A stretch of 54,256 nt of DNA, taken from contig RDXB01000061.1 of NCBI GenBank assembly GCA_004292515.1, positions 1 through 54,256 on the forward strand. The letters run 5' to 3'. The stretch is from Oscillatoriales cyanobacterium. GTDB lineage: Bacteria; Cyanobacteriota; Cyanobacteriia; CACIAM-69d. A program made the translations under genes and the position numbers. Positions 36,421 through 45,396 of this stretch are shown here, piece after piece; positions within the stretch are counted from its first letter, which is position 1, and every line of letters begins with the position of its first letter. The notes beneath the pieces were generated by a model. It was not told where the DNA came from, ran no database searches, and saw only the letters and a program-made list of their open reading frames with translations.

Positions 36421-36914
36421 TGTCCCTGTCCCTCTTGCGTGATGTTGCCATGGTCTCCCCCATTCAGCCGTTGAGTCGTCAGTGGAGTCGCCGGTTATTG
36501 ACGACTATTGGGAAGTGGGTGGCGATCGCCCTTGCGATCTGGAACCTGGGCAGCGCCCCCGCGATCGCCCTCACGTCTGAGCTGCCCTCACCTGCGGTTG
36601 AAGTTGCCCCAGCGCCCCGATCGCCCGATGCCAGCGCCGTGCCCGCTGAGAAGGTGACACAGTTTGTCCATGCCTACTTGCAAGTGTTGACCCTGCTCGA
36701 TCGTCGGGAAAGCGAACTGCGCCAAGCAGAAACCGAAACGGAAGCCAGCCGCCTGGAACAGGAAATTGAACTGGAAGCCTTCGGGGCGATCGAACAGGCG
36801 GGCCTGAAACCCCAGGAATACATTCAATTGTTAGGACTCGCCAACAGTGACCCGGAATTTGGTGAACGGGTAGCAGCCCGGTTGCAGGAACTAGAAACCG
36901 AAATTCAGCCCTAG
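36420..36914 (+). CDS. DUF4168-like exported protein
   Basis: 164 residues from the ATG at 36420 (a second start at 36450 gives 154). A hydrophobic signal segment (LLTTIGKWVAIALAIWNLGS) is followed by AIALTSELP, then a proline-rich linker. From about residue 75 it is helical with the DUF4168 pattern: VTQFVHAYLQVLTLLDRRES, then FGAIEQAGLKPQEYIQLLGL and a short C-terminal helix. Likely periplasmic or thylakoid lumenal. Function unknown. Confidence 0.78.
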   Translation: MSLSLLRDVAMVSPIQPLSRQWSRRLLTTIGKWVAIALAIWNLGSAPAIALTSELPSPAVEVAPAPRSPDASAVPAEKVTQFVHAYLQVLTLLDRRESELRQAETETEASRLEQEIELEAFGAIEQAGLKPQEYIQLLGLANSDPEFGERVAARLQELETEIQP

Positions 36915-37024
36915 GCGAGGCATGGCCTGGTTTTGCCGCGCGATCGACCGCCCTGATCGGTTCGGTCAACTCAACCCCGCATCTGATCAGCAAGCAAAGT
37001 AGGATAAAAATGATTTTGTAATCG

Positions 37025-37900
37025 ATGCAACATAACCTTGAAGGCCGTGCGACCGTGCTAAACGCTCTCCTCGCTGACTTTCGCATCATCTTCGATCGCG
37101 ACCCAGCCGCCCGCAATTGGCTGGAAGTCCTCTTCTGCTATCCGGGGCTGCAAGCGCTGGTGCTCCACCGCGTTGCTCACTGGCTTCAGCAACAGCAGCT
37201 CCCCTTCATTCCCCGGCTGATTTCTCACATTGGCCGGCTGCTGACGGGCATTGAAATCCACCCGGGCGCAACGATTGGTCAAGGCGTATTCATCGACCAC
37301 GGCATGGGCGTGGTGATTGGTGAAACGGCGATCGTTGGCGACTGCTGCCTCATTTACCAAGGCGTAACCCTCGGCGGCACGGGCAAAGAATCTGGCAAAC
37401 GCCACCCGACCCTCGGCAACAACGTGGTTGTGGGTGCGGGAGCCAAGGTGCTCGGCAATCTCAATATTGGCGAAAATGTGCGGATTGGGGCTGGCTCCGT
37501 GGTGTTGCGGGACGTGCCCGCCGACTGCACCGTAGTGGGCGTTCCGGGGCGCGTGGTCTACCGTTCCGGTGTGCGTGTCGATCCGCTAGAGCACGGCAGG
37601 CTCCCAGATTCGGAAGCCCAAGCGATTCGGGCCCTGCTCGATCGGATCGAACTGCTCGAACAGCGAATCATCGATCTGGAAACCGTCCGACCCGAACCGG
37701 AACCCGTGCCTGTGGGAGCCAAGGGTAAACCCTGCGAAGACCTGACCCTCTGCGACTGGGAACGGATCGCCAAGGTGGCCGCCGAAGTAACCGCCGCCCA
37801 ACGCCAGCTCGATCAAGTAGTCCAGTCCGATCGCCCCAGCAGCAGTTGCCGCCTGAGCGATCACGTCTTGGAAGCATTCTTTGACGGCGCAGGCATCTAG
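37025..37900 (+). CDS. cysE: Serine O-acetyltransferase CysE
   Basis: 291 residues. Acetylates serine with acetyl-CoA, the first step of cysteine synthesis. N-terminal [20 protein letters not shown] is the cyanobacterial family start; a GTG at 37055 is an alternative to the ATG at 37025. The left-handed beta-helix of hexapeptide repeats runs from [19 protein letters not shown] to about residue 195, with GVTLGGTG and the catalytic HGMG region. The last ~90 residues are an extra helical extension ([20 protein letters not shown]) beyond the canonical enzyme, and the usual short C-terminal tail that binds CysK is not recognisable. Downstream is the IS200/605 element. Confidence 0.93.
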   Translation: MQHNLEGRATVLNALLADFRIIFDRDPAARNWLEVLFCYPGLQALVLHRVAHWLQQQQLPFIPRLISHIGRLLTGIEIHPGATIGQGVFIDHGMGVVIGETAIVGDCCLIYQGVTLGGTGKESGKRHPTLGNNVVVGAGAKVLGNLNIGENVRIGAGSVVLRDVPADCTVVGVPGRVVYRSGVRVDPLEHGRLPDSEAQAIRALLDRIELLEQRIIDLETVRPEPEPVPVGAKGKPCEDLTLCDWERIAKVAAEVTAAQRQLDQVVQSDRPSSSCRLSDHVLEAFFDGAGI

Positions 37901-37940
37901 CCGTTGATTAATCTCCCCTGTCCGAAGGCGTGGGGCGGGT

Positions 37941-38130
37941 TTGACATCCTCCCCGTCCTAAAGGAGCGGGGATTCCGGCCCTAGGCAAACAACCGAAGCT
38001 GCTCGACTAGACCACGGGTTGACGCTTCATTGGCAGCTACCAGCGAACTGGATTGACGCTGGCCTCCACGTCCGTTTAGAGTCTCGGACTGCCCGCCCGC
38101 GACTTGAATATTAATCGCTGCGTTGATGTC
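37941..38130 (-). ncRNA. Predicted omega RNA (reRNA) overlapping the tnpB 3' end
   Basis: TnpB nucleases use an RNA made from the 3' end of their own gene through the element's right end, with the guide taken from the flanking DNA. Here the right-end hairpin lies 3' of the tnpB stop, so a guide would begin at 37940 on the minus strand (ACCCGCCCCACGCCTTCGGA). Extent into the gene is estimated, not seen. Confidence 0.4.
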
Positions 38131-39189
38131 GCGGTCATGAACCGCACCACAGTGCAGACAAGTCCACTCACGCACATTCAATGGCTTTTTGCCGCCCAAC
38201 TGTCCACAGGCTGAACAACGCTGACTGGTCGGCTCCCATCGGCTAATGACTTGGAAATCCCGCCCATAACGGATTGATTTTCCTTCAAGCATTTGTCGAA
38301 AGCTGTACCAGCCAGCATCGCTAATCGCCCGTGACAGCTTGCGATTCTTGATCATCCCTGACACATTCAAATCTTCCAGAATAATCGCTTGGTTCTCGCG
38401 AACGATCCGGGTCGATAGTTTGTGCAAGAAATCAGTGCGTTGATCCTTGATCCGGGCATGAATCCGAGCCACCTTGCGACGGGCCAACTCACGGCGATTA
38501 CTGCCCTTGACCTTGCGGCTGAATTGCTTTTGGGCACGGCGCAACCGCTTCAGGGATCTAACCAGGGGCTTGGGACTCAGCACCTTTTCACCCGTAGACA
38601 GGGTGGCAAAAGTGGTCAGCCCTAGATCAATGCCAACCCCATCGTTAATCGCCTTCAGAACGACTGAATCAACTTCGCAGACAAACGACGCAAAATACCG
38701 ATTGGCGGCATCCTTGATGATTGTGACCGATGAAGGATCGGATGGCAGCTCCCGAGACCATTTGACCCGTACACAACCAATCTTGGCCAGGTAAACCGAA
38801 TTGGTCTTAACCGAAAAGCCATTAGTCGTGAAGCGAATAGATTGGGTGGAATGCTTCTTTTTGAACTTGGGAAATCCAACTTTGCGCCCTTTTCGCTCAC
38901 CCTTTAGGCTGTTGAAGAAATTACGAAAAGCCAGATGAGCATCTTGCAATGATTGAACTAACGGTACAGATGCAACTTCCGATAACCATTCACGCTCAAC
39001 GGTTAGCTTGGCTTGGGTGATGACTCGTTTCTGAAGTTCAGTATCGCTAACTTTCTCCCCTTGCTGATAGAGGTCTTGACGCAACCGAATTGCATCGTTG
39101 TACACCACACGAGCACAACCGAATGTCTTCGCCAGCATTAATCTTTGCGGGCGATTAGGATAGATTCGGTGGCGAAATCGTGCTTTCAT
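37981..39189 (-). CDS. tnpB: RNA-guided nuclease / IS605 accessory protein TnpB
   Basis: 402 residues from the ATG at 39189 (MKARFRHRIYPN is the normal family start; an ATG three codons upstream is possible, and the open frame running up to 39546 is not TnpB). N-terminal HTH_OrfB-like domain, then a RuvC-like nuclease: GIDLGLTTF (Asp188), AIILEDLNVSGM (Glu272) and HDRDINAAINIQ (Asp354). A zinc finger has CSAC and CLHC (Cys 325, 328, 344, 347). All catalytic and zinc residues are intact, so a functional omega-RNA-guided nuclease is expected. tnpA is absent. Confidence 0.94.
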   Translation of the reverse strand: MKARFRHRIYPNRPQRLMLAKTFGCARVVYNDAIRLRQDLYQQGEKVSDTELQKRVITQAKLTVEREWLSEVASVPLVQSLQDAHLAFRNFFNSLKGERKGRKVGFPKFKKKHSTQSIRFTTNGFSVKTNSVYLAKIGCVRVKWSRELPSDPSSVTIIKDAANRYFASFVCEVDSVVLKAINDGVGIDLGLTTFATLSTGEKVLSPKPLVRSLKRLRRAQKQFSRKVKGSNRRELARRKVARIHARIKDQRTDFLHKLSTRIVRENQAIILEDLNVSGMIKNRKLSRAISDAGWYSFRQMLEGKSIRYGRDFQVISRWEPTSQRCSACGQLGGKKPLNVREWTCLHCGAVHDRDINAAINIQVAGGQSETLNGRGGQRQSSSLVAANEASTRGLVEQLRLFA

Positions 39190-39255
39190 AACTAACATTA
39201 TAAGCGGGGGTGATCGAAAAAGCCGCCCTAGAAGGGCGGGGCTTGTACCCTTTCT

Positions 39256-39671
39256 TTTGGTCAATGGCTTTCCTGCATCAATCCAGATCCTCGCCCTAAA
39301 CCTGACCCTCATCCTCAATCCCGCTTCTAAGCCAGGAAAGGGGGCTATTCTAGCTCCCCCAGCCCCTTTTGGGAGAAGGGGGTGGAGAATGCAGGCAACC
39401 CGGACCGAACCGCAACCCAAGGGCTTGGGGCATTTGATGACGGGTCTTACAACATCAACACCAAGTGTGCTGTTTTGATGTGTCTGAACCCAATGCCCAG
39501 GCGATCGAACTTGCCCAGTCCCATCACAGCCAGCCAGCCTTGACAACCGCTTGTATGTGGGGGGGATCGGTTCCTGAGATCGGTTGCCAAAAAGCCTTTG
39601 GGGTCAGCGGTTTCGAGTTGAGATGGCCAGTTGAGATGGCCCTCAGCTCATCCACGAACTGACGGAAGCGC
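39256..39671. other. Spacer between tnpB element and fabH
   Basis: No credible gene. A 13-base direct repeat GTTGAGATGGCCA/C lies at about 39615-39640. In many cyanobacteria fabD and plsC follow fabH; neither is present here. Confidence 0.5.
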
Positions 39672-40694
39672 CTAGCGTCCCCAACGGACGATCACTGCCC
39701 CCCAGGAGAGACCGGCACCAAAACCCGCTAGGGCTAGGGTGTGACCCGGTTGTACTCGGCCCTGACGAACGGCTTCATCAAGGGCGATCGGAATGGAAGC
39801 GGCTGAAGTGTTGCCGCAGCGTTCTAGGTTGCTGATCGTTTTTTCGCGGGGTAATCCTAATCGATCGGCCACCGCGTCAATAATTCGTTGATTGGCCTGG
39901 TGCAACAATAGCCAATCGATTTGTGCGATCGAGCGTTCTGCTCGATGTAGGGCTTTTTCGATCGCCTCAGGCACTCGCTTCACCGCAAACCGATAGACCT
40001 CTTGGCCATTCATGGTGATGGGCTGAAAATTACCCTGACCCACCGTTGCTCCGCTTTTCAAGGGCTGCTCAAGGGCGGTGGCGGCCAAATTCAAGACGTG
40101 ATTCAGAGAACCATCGCTACGCAGCTCAAACCCCAGCAGCCCATCGCTTGCGGTAGATGCTTCCTGCAACTCCACAGCCTGCAACACCACTGCGCCAGCC
40201 CCATCCCCAAACAGAATGCAGGTGCCGCGATCGCTCCAATCAACCCAGCGCGACAACACATCCGCACCAATCAGCAGGGCATTGCGGTAGACCCCCGATC
40301 GCAGAAACTGGGCCACCGTCACCAGCCCAAAGGCAAACCCCGAACAAGCCGCCGTCAGATCCATCGCCACGGCACGATTCGCCCCGATCGCCCCTTGAAT
40401 AGCTCCCGCGCTGCCAAATAGATCATCCGGCGTGGAGGTGGCCAGCACAATCAAGTCAATCTCTGTAGGTTCCAGACCCGCCATCGCCAAGGCCCGTTCA
40501 GCCGCCTGACTGGCCAACTGGGTCAGGGACTCCTGCGGACCCGCTAAACGCCGCTGTCGAATGCCCGTACGGGTCGCAATCCACTCATCGGAAGTCTCGA
40601 CTAACTGCTCGAGGGCAACGTTATCCAGAATCGCATCCGGTAAAGCTGAACCGCTCCCACTTAGGACGATTCCAAAGGGCGATCGCGTTTGCAT
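39672..40694 (-). CDS. fabH: Beta-ketoacyl-ACP synthase III (FabH)
   Basis: 340 residues. Condenses acetyl-CoA with malonyl-ACP to start fatty acid synthesis. Catalytic Cys117 in DLTAACSGFAFG, His in LLLHQANQRIIDAV and Asn in RCGNTSAASIPIAL make the full Cys-His-Asn triad. The N-terminus shows DEWIATRTGIRQRR. Its ATG overlaps the plsX stop (TAATG, one base), so the two genes are coupled. Confidence 0.96.
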   Translation of the reverse strand: MQTRSPFGIVLSGSGSALPDAILDNVALEQLVETSDEWIATRTGIRQRRLAGPQESLTQLASQAAERALAMAGLEPTEIDLIVLATSTPDDLFGSAGAIQGAIGANRAVAMDLTAACSGFAFGLVTVAQFLRSGVYRNALLIGADVLSRWVDWSDRGTCILFGDGAGAVVLQAVELQEASTASDGLLGFELRSDGSLNHVLNLAATALEQPLKSGATVGQGNFQPITMNGQEVYRFAVKRVPEAIEKALHRAERSIAQIDWLLLHQANQRIIDAVADRLGLPREKTISNLERCGNTSAASIPIALDEAVRQGRVQPGHTLALAGFGAGLSWGAVIVRWGR

Positions 40695-41746
40695 TAATTC
40701 TCCGAGGCAACAGCCTGCTGCTCGCTTTGTTGATACTGGGCCTGTTGGTAGTGGGCTTGGATCCGTTCGATTGCCCGCGACTGCACCGCTGCCTTAGCCA
40801 ACCGAATCGCCCCAAAAGCCGAAGCCGCCCGGGAACTGCCATGGCCAATGATGCAAACGCCATTGACCCCCAGCAACAGTCCACCCCCATGTTCCGCGTG
40901 ATCCACCCGCTGCTTGATCCGCTTCAGGTTGTGCTTGAGCACCGTCACGCCGATCTTGCCGCGCGTGCCCTTCGGTAGCTCTTCTTTGACCACTTGCAAC
41001 ATGGCGCTGCCCACTGCTTCGGCAAACTTCAGCAGCACATTGCCCACAAAGCCATCACAAACGGCTACATCGAAATGGCCCGACAAAATATCGCGCCCTT
41101 CGGCATTTCCCGCGAAATGGATAAAGCTGTTCTCCGCCAGCAATTGGTGGGCCCGCAGGGCTAGCTCGTTGCCCTTACACTCTTCTTCGCCAATATTGAC
41201 TAGACCCACATTGGGACGCTCAACCCCGAGCACATGTTGGCTGTAGATCGATCCCATCACGGCAAATTGCTCAAGGAATTTGGGGCGACAGTCTACGTTC
41301 GCGCCCACGTCCAAAATCAGAACTTGCTTGCCGTTGACCTGCGTGGGCAGCACAGCCCCGATCGCGGGACGGTCAATTCCCGGAATGCGTCCTAGGCGTA
41401 GCAAGGCTGCTGCCATAGACGCGCCCGAGTGGCCAGCGGACACCACCGCATCGGCTTGGCCATCCTTGACCAAACTCGTTGCCACATTAATTGATGCTTT
41501 GGGTTTGCGGCGAAGGGCCGTCAGAGGCTCTTCGTCCATTTCTACAATCCCTTCGGCGGGCACAATCTCGATGTTGGGCCCCGTTGGGTGTTGCTTGAGG
41601 CAATCCTGGATTGGTTGGGGATCGCCCACTAGCAGAACCTTGACCCCCAATTCTTCGCTGGCCCGCACAGCCCCAGCGACGATTTCTTCGGGGGCATAGT
41701 CGCCGCCCATTGCGTCAATTGCGATCCGATCCCCAGTTGACCCCAT
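40694..41746 (-). CDS. plsX: Phosphate acyltransferase PlsX
   Basis: 350 residues from the ATG at 41746; the frame runs open upstream to 41878, but IAIDAMGGDYAPEEIVAGAV is the conserved N-terminus. Converts acyl-ACP to acyl-phosphate for phospholipid synthesis. Typical PlsX blocks: SINVATSLVKDGQADAVVSA, GHSGA, FVGNVLLKFAEAVGSAM and EHGGGLLLGVNG. First gene of the plsX-fabH pair. Divergent from the carboxypeptidase gene with a ~165-base shared upstream region. Confidence 0.95.
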   Translation of the reverse strand: MGSTGDRIAIDAMGGDYAPEEIVAGAVRASEELGVKVLLVGDPQPIQDCLKQHPTGPNIEIVPAEGIVEMDEEPLTALRRKPKASINVATSLVKDGQADAVVSAGHSGASMAAALLRLGRIPGIDRPAIGAVLPTQVNGKQVLILDVGANVDCRPKFLEQFAVMGSIYSQHVLGVERPNVGLVNIGEEECKGNELALRAHQLLAENSFIHFAGNAEGRDILSGHFDVAVCDGFVGNVLLKFAEAVGSAMLQVVKEELPKGTRGKIGVTVLKHNLKRIKQRVDHAEHGGGLLLGVNGVCIIGHGSSRAASAFGAIRLAKAAVQSRAIERIQAHYQQAQYQQSEQQAVASEN

Positions 41747-41910
41747 AGAATCCGAACACGGTAGAAGTCTCCAAGATTCTACCAGACGGGGTGCAAAAGG
41801 CTCCTGTTTAGGAATGGGTTTGCAAAAAGGGGCGGGGATGCGGCGGCCGTAGCGAGGCGGCCTGGCGAGATCTCCCAAAGGCTGAGGTTGCTGCTATCGT
41901 ACTCGCAGAA

Positions 41911-43278
41911 TTGGGAGCGCAAGCTGTGCAAGGGTTGATGAGTGCGGGGGTAGCGATCGCGTTGCTGGTACCGGGGGGCATTGAGGCCTTGCACCAGGGA
42001 GCCATAACCTATCTCAACCGCGAGGGCATGGGCTGGTTTCTGAGCGATCGCTCCCTGGAAGGGCGCCCCCAAGCGGCCATTCAAGATTATCTGAATCGTT
42101 TGCAGGCGATGGGGATTGATCCCCAAGCGCAGGGTCTGTGGTTTCAGTCCGATTGGCGACTCTTGGCGGCCCACCAGGGCCAGTTGGCGCTGTCCTCAGC
42201 TTCCCTGACCAAGGTAGCCACCTCCTTGGCGGCCCTCGTAGCCTGGGAGCCAAACCACACTTTCACTACGGAGATTTGGGCCGACGGGCCGATCGCTGGG
42301 GGAGCCTTGCAGGGCAATTTGATTGTGCGGGGGGGCGGTGATCCCATGTTTGTGTGGGAGGAGGCGATTGCCCTGGGAAATGCCCTCAACCAGTTGGGGA
42401 TCGATCGCGTTACCGGAGATTTGGTGATCAATGGGCGATTCGAGATGAACTTTTTGCCCGATCCCGAAGATGCCACGCCCCATGACCCTGATCTCGGTGG
42501 CACGCTATTGCGGATTGGGATGAATCGAGCGGCTTGGCCTGGTGTGGTCAAGCGTCAGCACCAGGCGATGGCCCCCGGCACACCGGAGCCTACGGTGACA
42601 ATCGCGGGTACAGTGCGCCAGCGCCGCGCTACCGATCCGGCTAGTCGCACCCTGCTGATCCGTCACCGATCGCTGCCCCTACTGGCCCTGCTGAAGCAAA
42701 TGAACCTGCACAGCAACAATTTCATGGCCGAAACCCTGGTGCGACAACTGGGCGGCGGAGTCCAGATGTCCCAGCGGCTACAGGCGCTGACCGGGTTGCC
42801 AGACACTGAGTTGCAGGCCCTGAATGGGTCGGGCTTGGGGCAAGGCAATGAATTTTCCCCGAGGGCGATTTCCGCGATCGCCATCACCCTCGATCGCCGT
42901 CTGCAAAACTTGGGAGTTCCGGGGGGAATCGCGGCGATTTTGCCGGCGGCCGGGCGGGATCAGGGCACGATCGCCTATCGCAAAATGCCGGCCGGAGCCG
43001 CCGTCAAAACGGGTAGCCTCTCGGAGGTCAGCGCCCTATCGGGATATTTGCCGACGCGCGATCGGGGACGGGTCTGGTTTGCCATCATCAACCGCAGCAC
43101 CCGGGTCAACACCCTGCGAGCCGAGCAAGATCGCCTGCTAACAACGCTGCAGTCCCAATGGGGCGGGCCGCCGCCAGCATCGACCACGCCCGCCGCGCTC
43201 AAGCCAATCTTGGGTGACCCGAGCCGTAACGAGTTGGTGCGATCGGCCCCAACTCCCCAGGGGCCAACAACGCCCTAG
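41911..43278 (+). CDS. dacB: D-alanyl-D-alanine carboxypeptidase/endopeptidase (peptidase S13, DacB-like)
   Basis: 455 residues from TTG at 41911; an ATG at 41938 would start the signal-peptide-like segment MSAGVAIALLVPGGIEAL directly and may be the true start. Penicillin-binding motifs in order: SLTK (Ser98, Lys101), SNN (HSNNFMAETLVRQ) and KTGSL. Between the first two lies the large S13 insertion. It trims peptidoglycan peptides in the periplasm. The TAG stop shares the bases CTAG (43275-43278) with the stop of the convergent LptC-like gene. Confidence 0.9.
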   Translation: MGAQAVQGLMSAGVAIALLVPGGIEALHQGAITYLNREGMGWFLSDRSLEGRPQAAIQDYLNRLQAMGIDPQAQGLWFQSDWRLLAAHQGQLALSSASLTKVATSLAALVAWEPNHTFTTEIWADGPIAGGALQGNLIVRGGGDPMFVWEEAIALGNALNQLGIDRVTGDLVINGRFEMNFLPDPEDATPHDPDLGGTLLRIGMNRAAWPGVVKRQHQAMAPGTPEPTVTIAGTVRQRRATDPASRTLLIRHRSLPLLALLKQMNLHSNNFMAETLVRQLGGGVQMSQRLQALTGLPDTELQALNGSGLGQGNEFSPRAISAIAITLDRRLQNLGVPGGIAAILPAAGRDQGTIAYRKMPAGAAVKTGSLSEVSALSGYLPTRDRGRVWFAIINRSTRVNTLRAEQDRLLTTLQSQWGGPPPASTTPAALKPILGDPSRNELVRSAPTPQGPTTP

Positions 43279-45083
43279 GGGCCGAATAAATTCAAGAAGG
43301 GATCGCTGAAATTGCCCGCGTCTGATCCCGTCAGCAATGAAGTGGGGATTGGTGGCAAAGTGCTGGGGGCCTGGGGTGGGGCAGCCGGGGCCGGCGCGGG
43401 CCCCGGAGCCACGGGAGCCGGGCCAGGGGGGGCCGGCGCGGGACTGGCCGCCGCCCGCAAAGATTCGGGGAAAAAGGTCGATCGGGCCCGGGCCCCAGCG
43501 CCCGATTGCAGGAAAATCGCCCCATCCTTAACGGAGCCGGCCGCATAGTTGCCGCGCGAAATCAAGAAGGGATTGGCTTGCTGATAAAACACATTGCCAA
43601 AGGCCTGCAAGTATTGATTGGCCATCGACCACACCAACCGATCGGTGTTCAGGGTTGATCCCTGGAGTCGGGAAACGCTGCGGACATTGCCAATCATGTC
43701 TGCCACTTGATCCTTGAGGTTCATGGCCCCGCGATCGGCATTCAACACAATTTGCTGCTGTCGCTCATAGACCGTCACGGGGCGATCGGCCGTCAGTTGC
43801 TGGGCTTGGAACTGCCAAATCAACGAGTCGCCGGCCACATCCACGCCAGGATTACCCGTGCTGACCTGGGCTTGATTGCGCAAAAACGCTACCCGATCCT
43901 TGAGGCTGACATCCACCAGCCCACCCGTGGCGCGATCGGAAATGCGGCATTGGCCCCCCGCACAGGCAAAGCGCTCAATGATCGTGCGGGTGTCGCTGCT
44001 GACCAGTTGCGGCGTTTGTTGCCACACCACCCGCTGGGACTGGACGCGCACGGCCGGGTCTTGGCCCACGGCCACCACGTTGCCGATCGCTTGGGCCACG
44101 CGATCTTTCAGTTGCCAGACGATCCGATCGGCGTTGAGCTGCATGGCGGGCTTTTGGCCCACGGCCACCGCCCGCCCCTGGGCCTCGGCAATTTGGTCTT
44201 TCATTTGCCAGACGATCCGATCGGCGTTGAGCTGCATGGCGGGCTTTTGGCCCACGGCCACCGCCCGCCCCTGGGCCTCGGCAATCTGGTCTTTCATTTG
44301 CCAGACGATCCGATCGGCGCTCAGGCGGTTGGCCCCCTTGTCGTCCACGGCCACCACGTTGCCGATCGCCTCGGTGATTTGCTTTTTGCGCTGCCAGACC
44401 AGCCGATCGCCCGTCAGCTTCAGGGCGGGTTTGCTGCCAGTGGCCACCACCTTGCCGATCGCCTGCAACTCATCGGCCTTCATTTGCCAAATCAGCCGAT
44501 CACTATCCAGCTTGGTTTGCTTGTCTTTGGACACCAGCTTGACGGTTTTGGCGAGTTCCACCCGGCGATCGCGACTGAAGGCCACCGCCTCTTCGGAACG
44601 GACGATCGCTTGGGGATGGGTCAGCACCACGCCGCCCTTCATTTGGAGCTGAAACTTGGTGGGTTCCCAGATGGCCTCGCCGCCTTGGAATTCCATTTTG
44701 TCGCGCAGATCTTTGGCCCGCAGTTTGCCCGACACCTTCAGAACCTGGCCATTTTGCTCCACTTCACCGCGCTGGGCGGCAATTTCATAGATCACCTTGC
44801 CATCTTGAAACAGCTTGCCCTTCACGTCAGACAAACGCGCTAGCTGGCGATCGCGTGAATAGCGACCCTCTTTCGCCCGCACTTCCCACAGCACCTGGCC
44901 TTTCTTGTCAGCCCGGTTCAGGGTCAAATTATCAAACACCAAGTCGCCCTGAAACTCTTCGGCGGCCTTGGTGTCTCGGGCAATTTTTTCTTCACCCCGG
45001 CTCTTGGTTCCGCCACAACCCGCCCCCAGCCCGGCCAGCAGGGTTGCCATCAAAACGCTGATTGCGCGAGTTCGAGCGCCCAT
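43275..45083 (-). CDS. LptC/LptA-like lipoprotein with internal 31-residue repeats
   Basis: 602 residues from the ATG at 45083. A lipobox LGAGC (about residues 20-24) predicts a lipid-anchored periplasmic protein. Residues about 40-150 resemble LptC (FDNLTLNRADKKGQVLWEVR, KEGRYSRDRQLARLSDVKGK). A beta-rich OstA/LptA-like region follows, with five tandem 31-residue repeats of the type DRIVWQMKDQIAEAQGRAVA; the third and fourth are identical in protein. The C-terminus is proline-rich, then GSDAGNFSDPFLNLFG. In lipopolysaccharide transport LptC and LptA form the periplasmic bridge; a fused cyanobacterial form is likely here. The expected transporter LptB/F/G genes are not in the window. Confidence 0.85.
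   Translation of the reverse strand: MGARTRAISVLMATLLAGLGAGCGGTKSRGEEKIARDTKAAEEFQGDLVFDNLTLNRADKKGQVLWEVRAKEGRYSRDRQLARLSDVKGKLFQDGKVIYEIAAQRGEVEQNGQVLKVSGKLRAKDLRDKMEFQGGEAIWEPTKFQLQMKGGVVLTHPQAIVRSEEAVAFSRDRRVELAKTVKLVSKDKQTKLDSDRLIWQMKADELQAIGKVVATGSKPALKLTGDRLVWQRKKQITEAIGNVVAVDDKGANRLSADRIVWQMKDQIAEAQGRAVAVGQKPAMQLNADRIVWQMKDQIAEAQGRAVAVGQKPAMQLNADRIVWQLKDRVAQAIGNVVAVGQDPAVRVQSQRVVWQQTPQLVSSDTRTIIERFACAGGQCRISDRATGGLVDVSLKDRVAFLRNQAQVSTGNPGVDVAGDSLIWQFQAQQLTADRPVTVYERQQQIVLNADRGAMNLKDQVADMIGNVRSVSRLQGSTLNTDRLVWSMANQYLQAFGNVFYQQANPFLISRGNYAAGSVKDGAIFLQSGAGARARSTFFPESLRAAASPAPAPPGPAPVAPGPAPAPAAPPQAPSTLPPIPTSLLTGSDAGNFSDPFLNLFGP
44114..44299. repeat. 93-bp tandem duplication inside the LptC-like gene
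   Basis: 44114-44206 and 44207-44299 are identical except for one base (ATTTGG versus ATCTGG), a recent in-frame duplication that adds exactly one 31-residue repeat. Confidence 0.9.
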
Positions 45084-45396
45084 TTCGCAAAGTCCGACCT
45101 TGGCTGACAAGAGGTGATTTGGCCCGGCCCCACCGGCCGTGACCAATCGCATTCTAAGGGCTGGTGGGCGGGATGGCAGGCAGCGATCGCCCAATTTCCT
45201 GGGCTATCAGCGGGATTCCAATCTGTTCGGGTTAAGCCCACTGTGCGATCGCGATGCACTGCGATCTGGAGATTCCGCCTTGTTGCCGGGGAGTCTGCGG
45301 CTGGCACTGAAACCGCCTTGTTGCCGGGGAGTCTGCGGCTGGCACTGAAACCGACTAGGGCCGTCGAGTTAGCCCAAATGGACGGTGGACGGTCGA
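45084..45396. other. Spacer between the LptC-like and LabA-like genes
   Basis: About 310 bases. Contains the 38-bp duplication (45275-45350). No other gene or clear promoter. Confidence 0.55.
45275..45350. repeat. 38-bp perfect tandem duplication
   Basis: CCGCCTTGTTGCCGGGGAGT and the following 18 bases occur twice, at 45275-45312 and 45313-45350, with no change between units. Confidence 0.9.

Larger units (their letters stand above)
37941..39255 (-). mobile_element. IS200/IS605-type element with tnpB only (IS1341-like)
   Basis: One tnpB gene flanked by hairpins. On the minus strand the right end has GGAATCCCCGCTCC, a loop, GGACGGGGAGGATG and ends in TCAA (37941-37944), the usual right-end cleavage sequence. 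The left end has the hairpin CCGCCC / GGGCGG (39223-39239) just upstream of tnpB. There is no tnpA (Y1 transposase), so mobility would require one in trans. The left boundary is approximate. The element lies between cysE and fabH. Confidence 0.75.

Noticed and set aside
39190-39546. N-terminal extension of tnpB by about 119 codons
   Set aside because: The extension does not resemble TnpB, crosses the left-end hairpin of the element, and the family starts at MKARFRHRIYPN.
43707-44843. Open frame of about 378 codons on the + strand inside the LptC-like gene
   Set aside because: It is the complement of the repeated region; its repetitive His/Leu/Gly-rich translation mirrors the duplications and has no start context.
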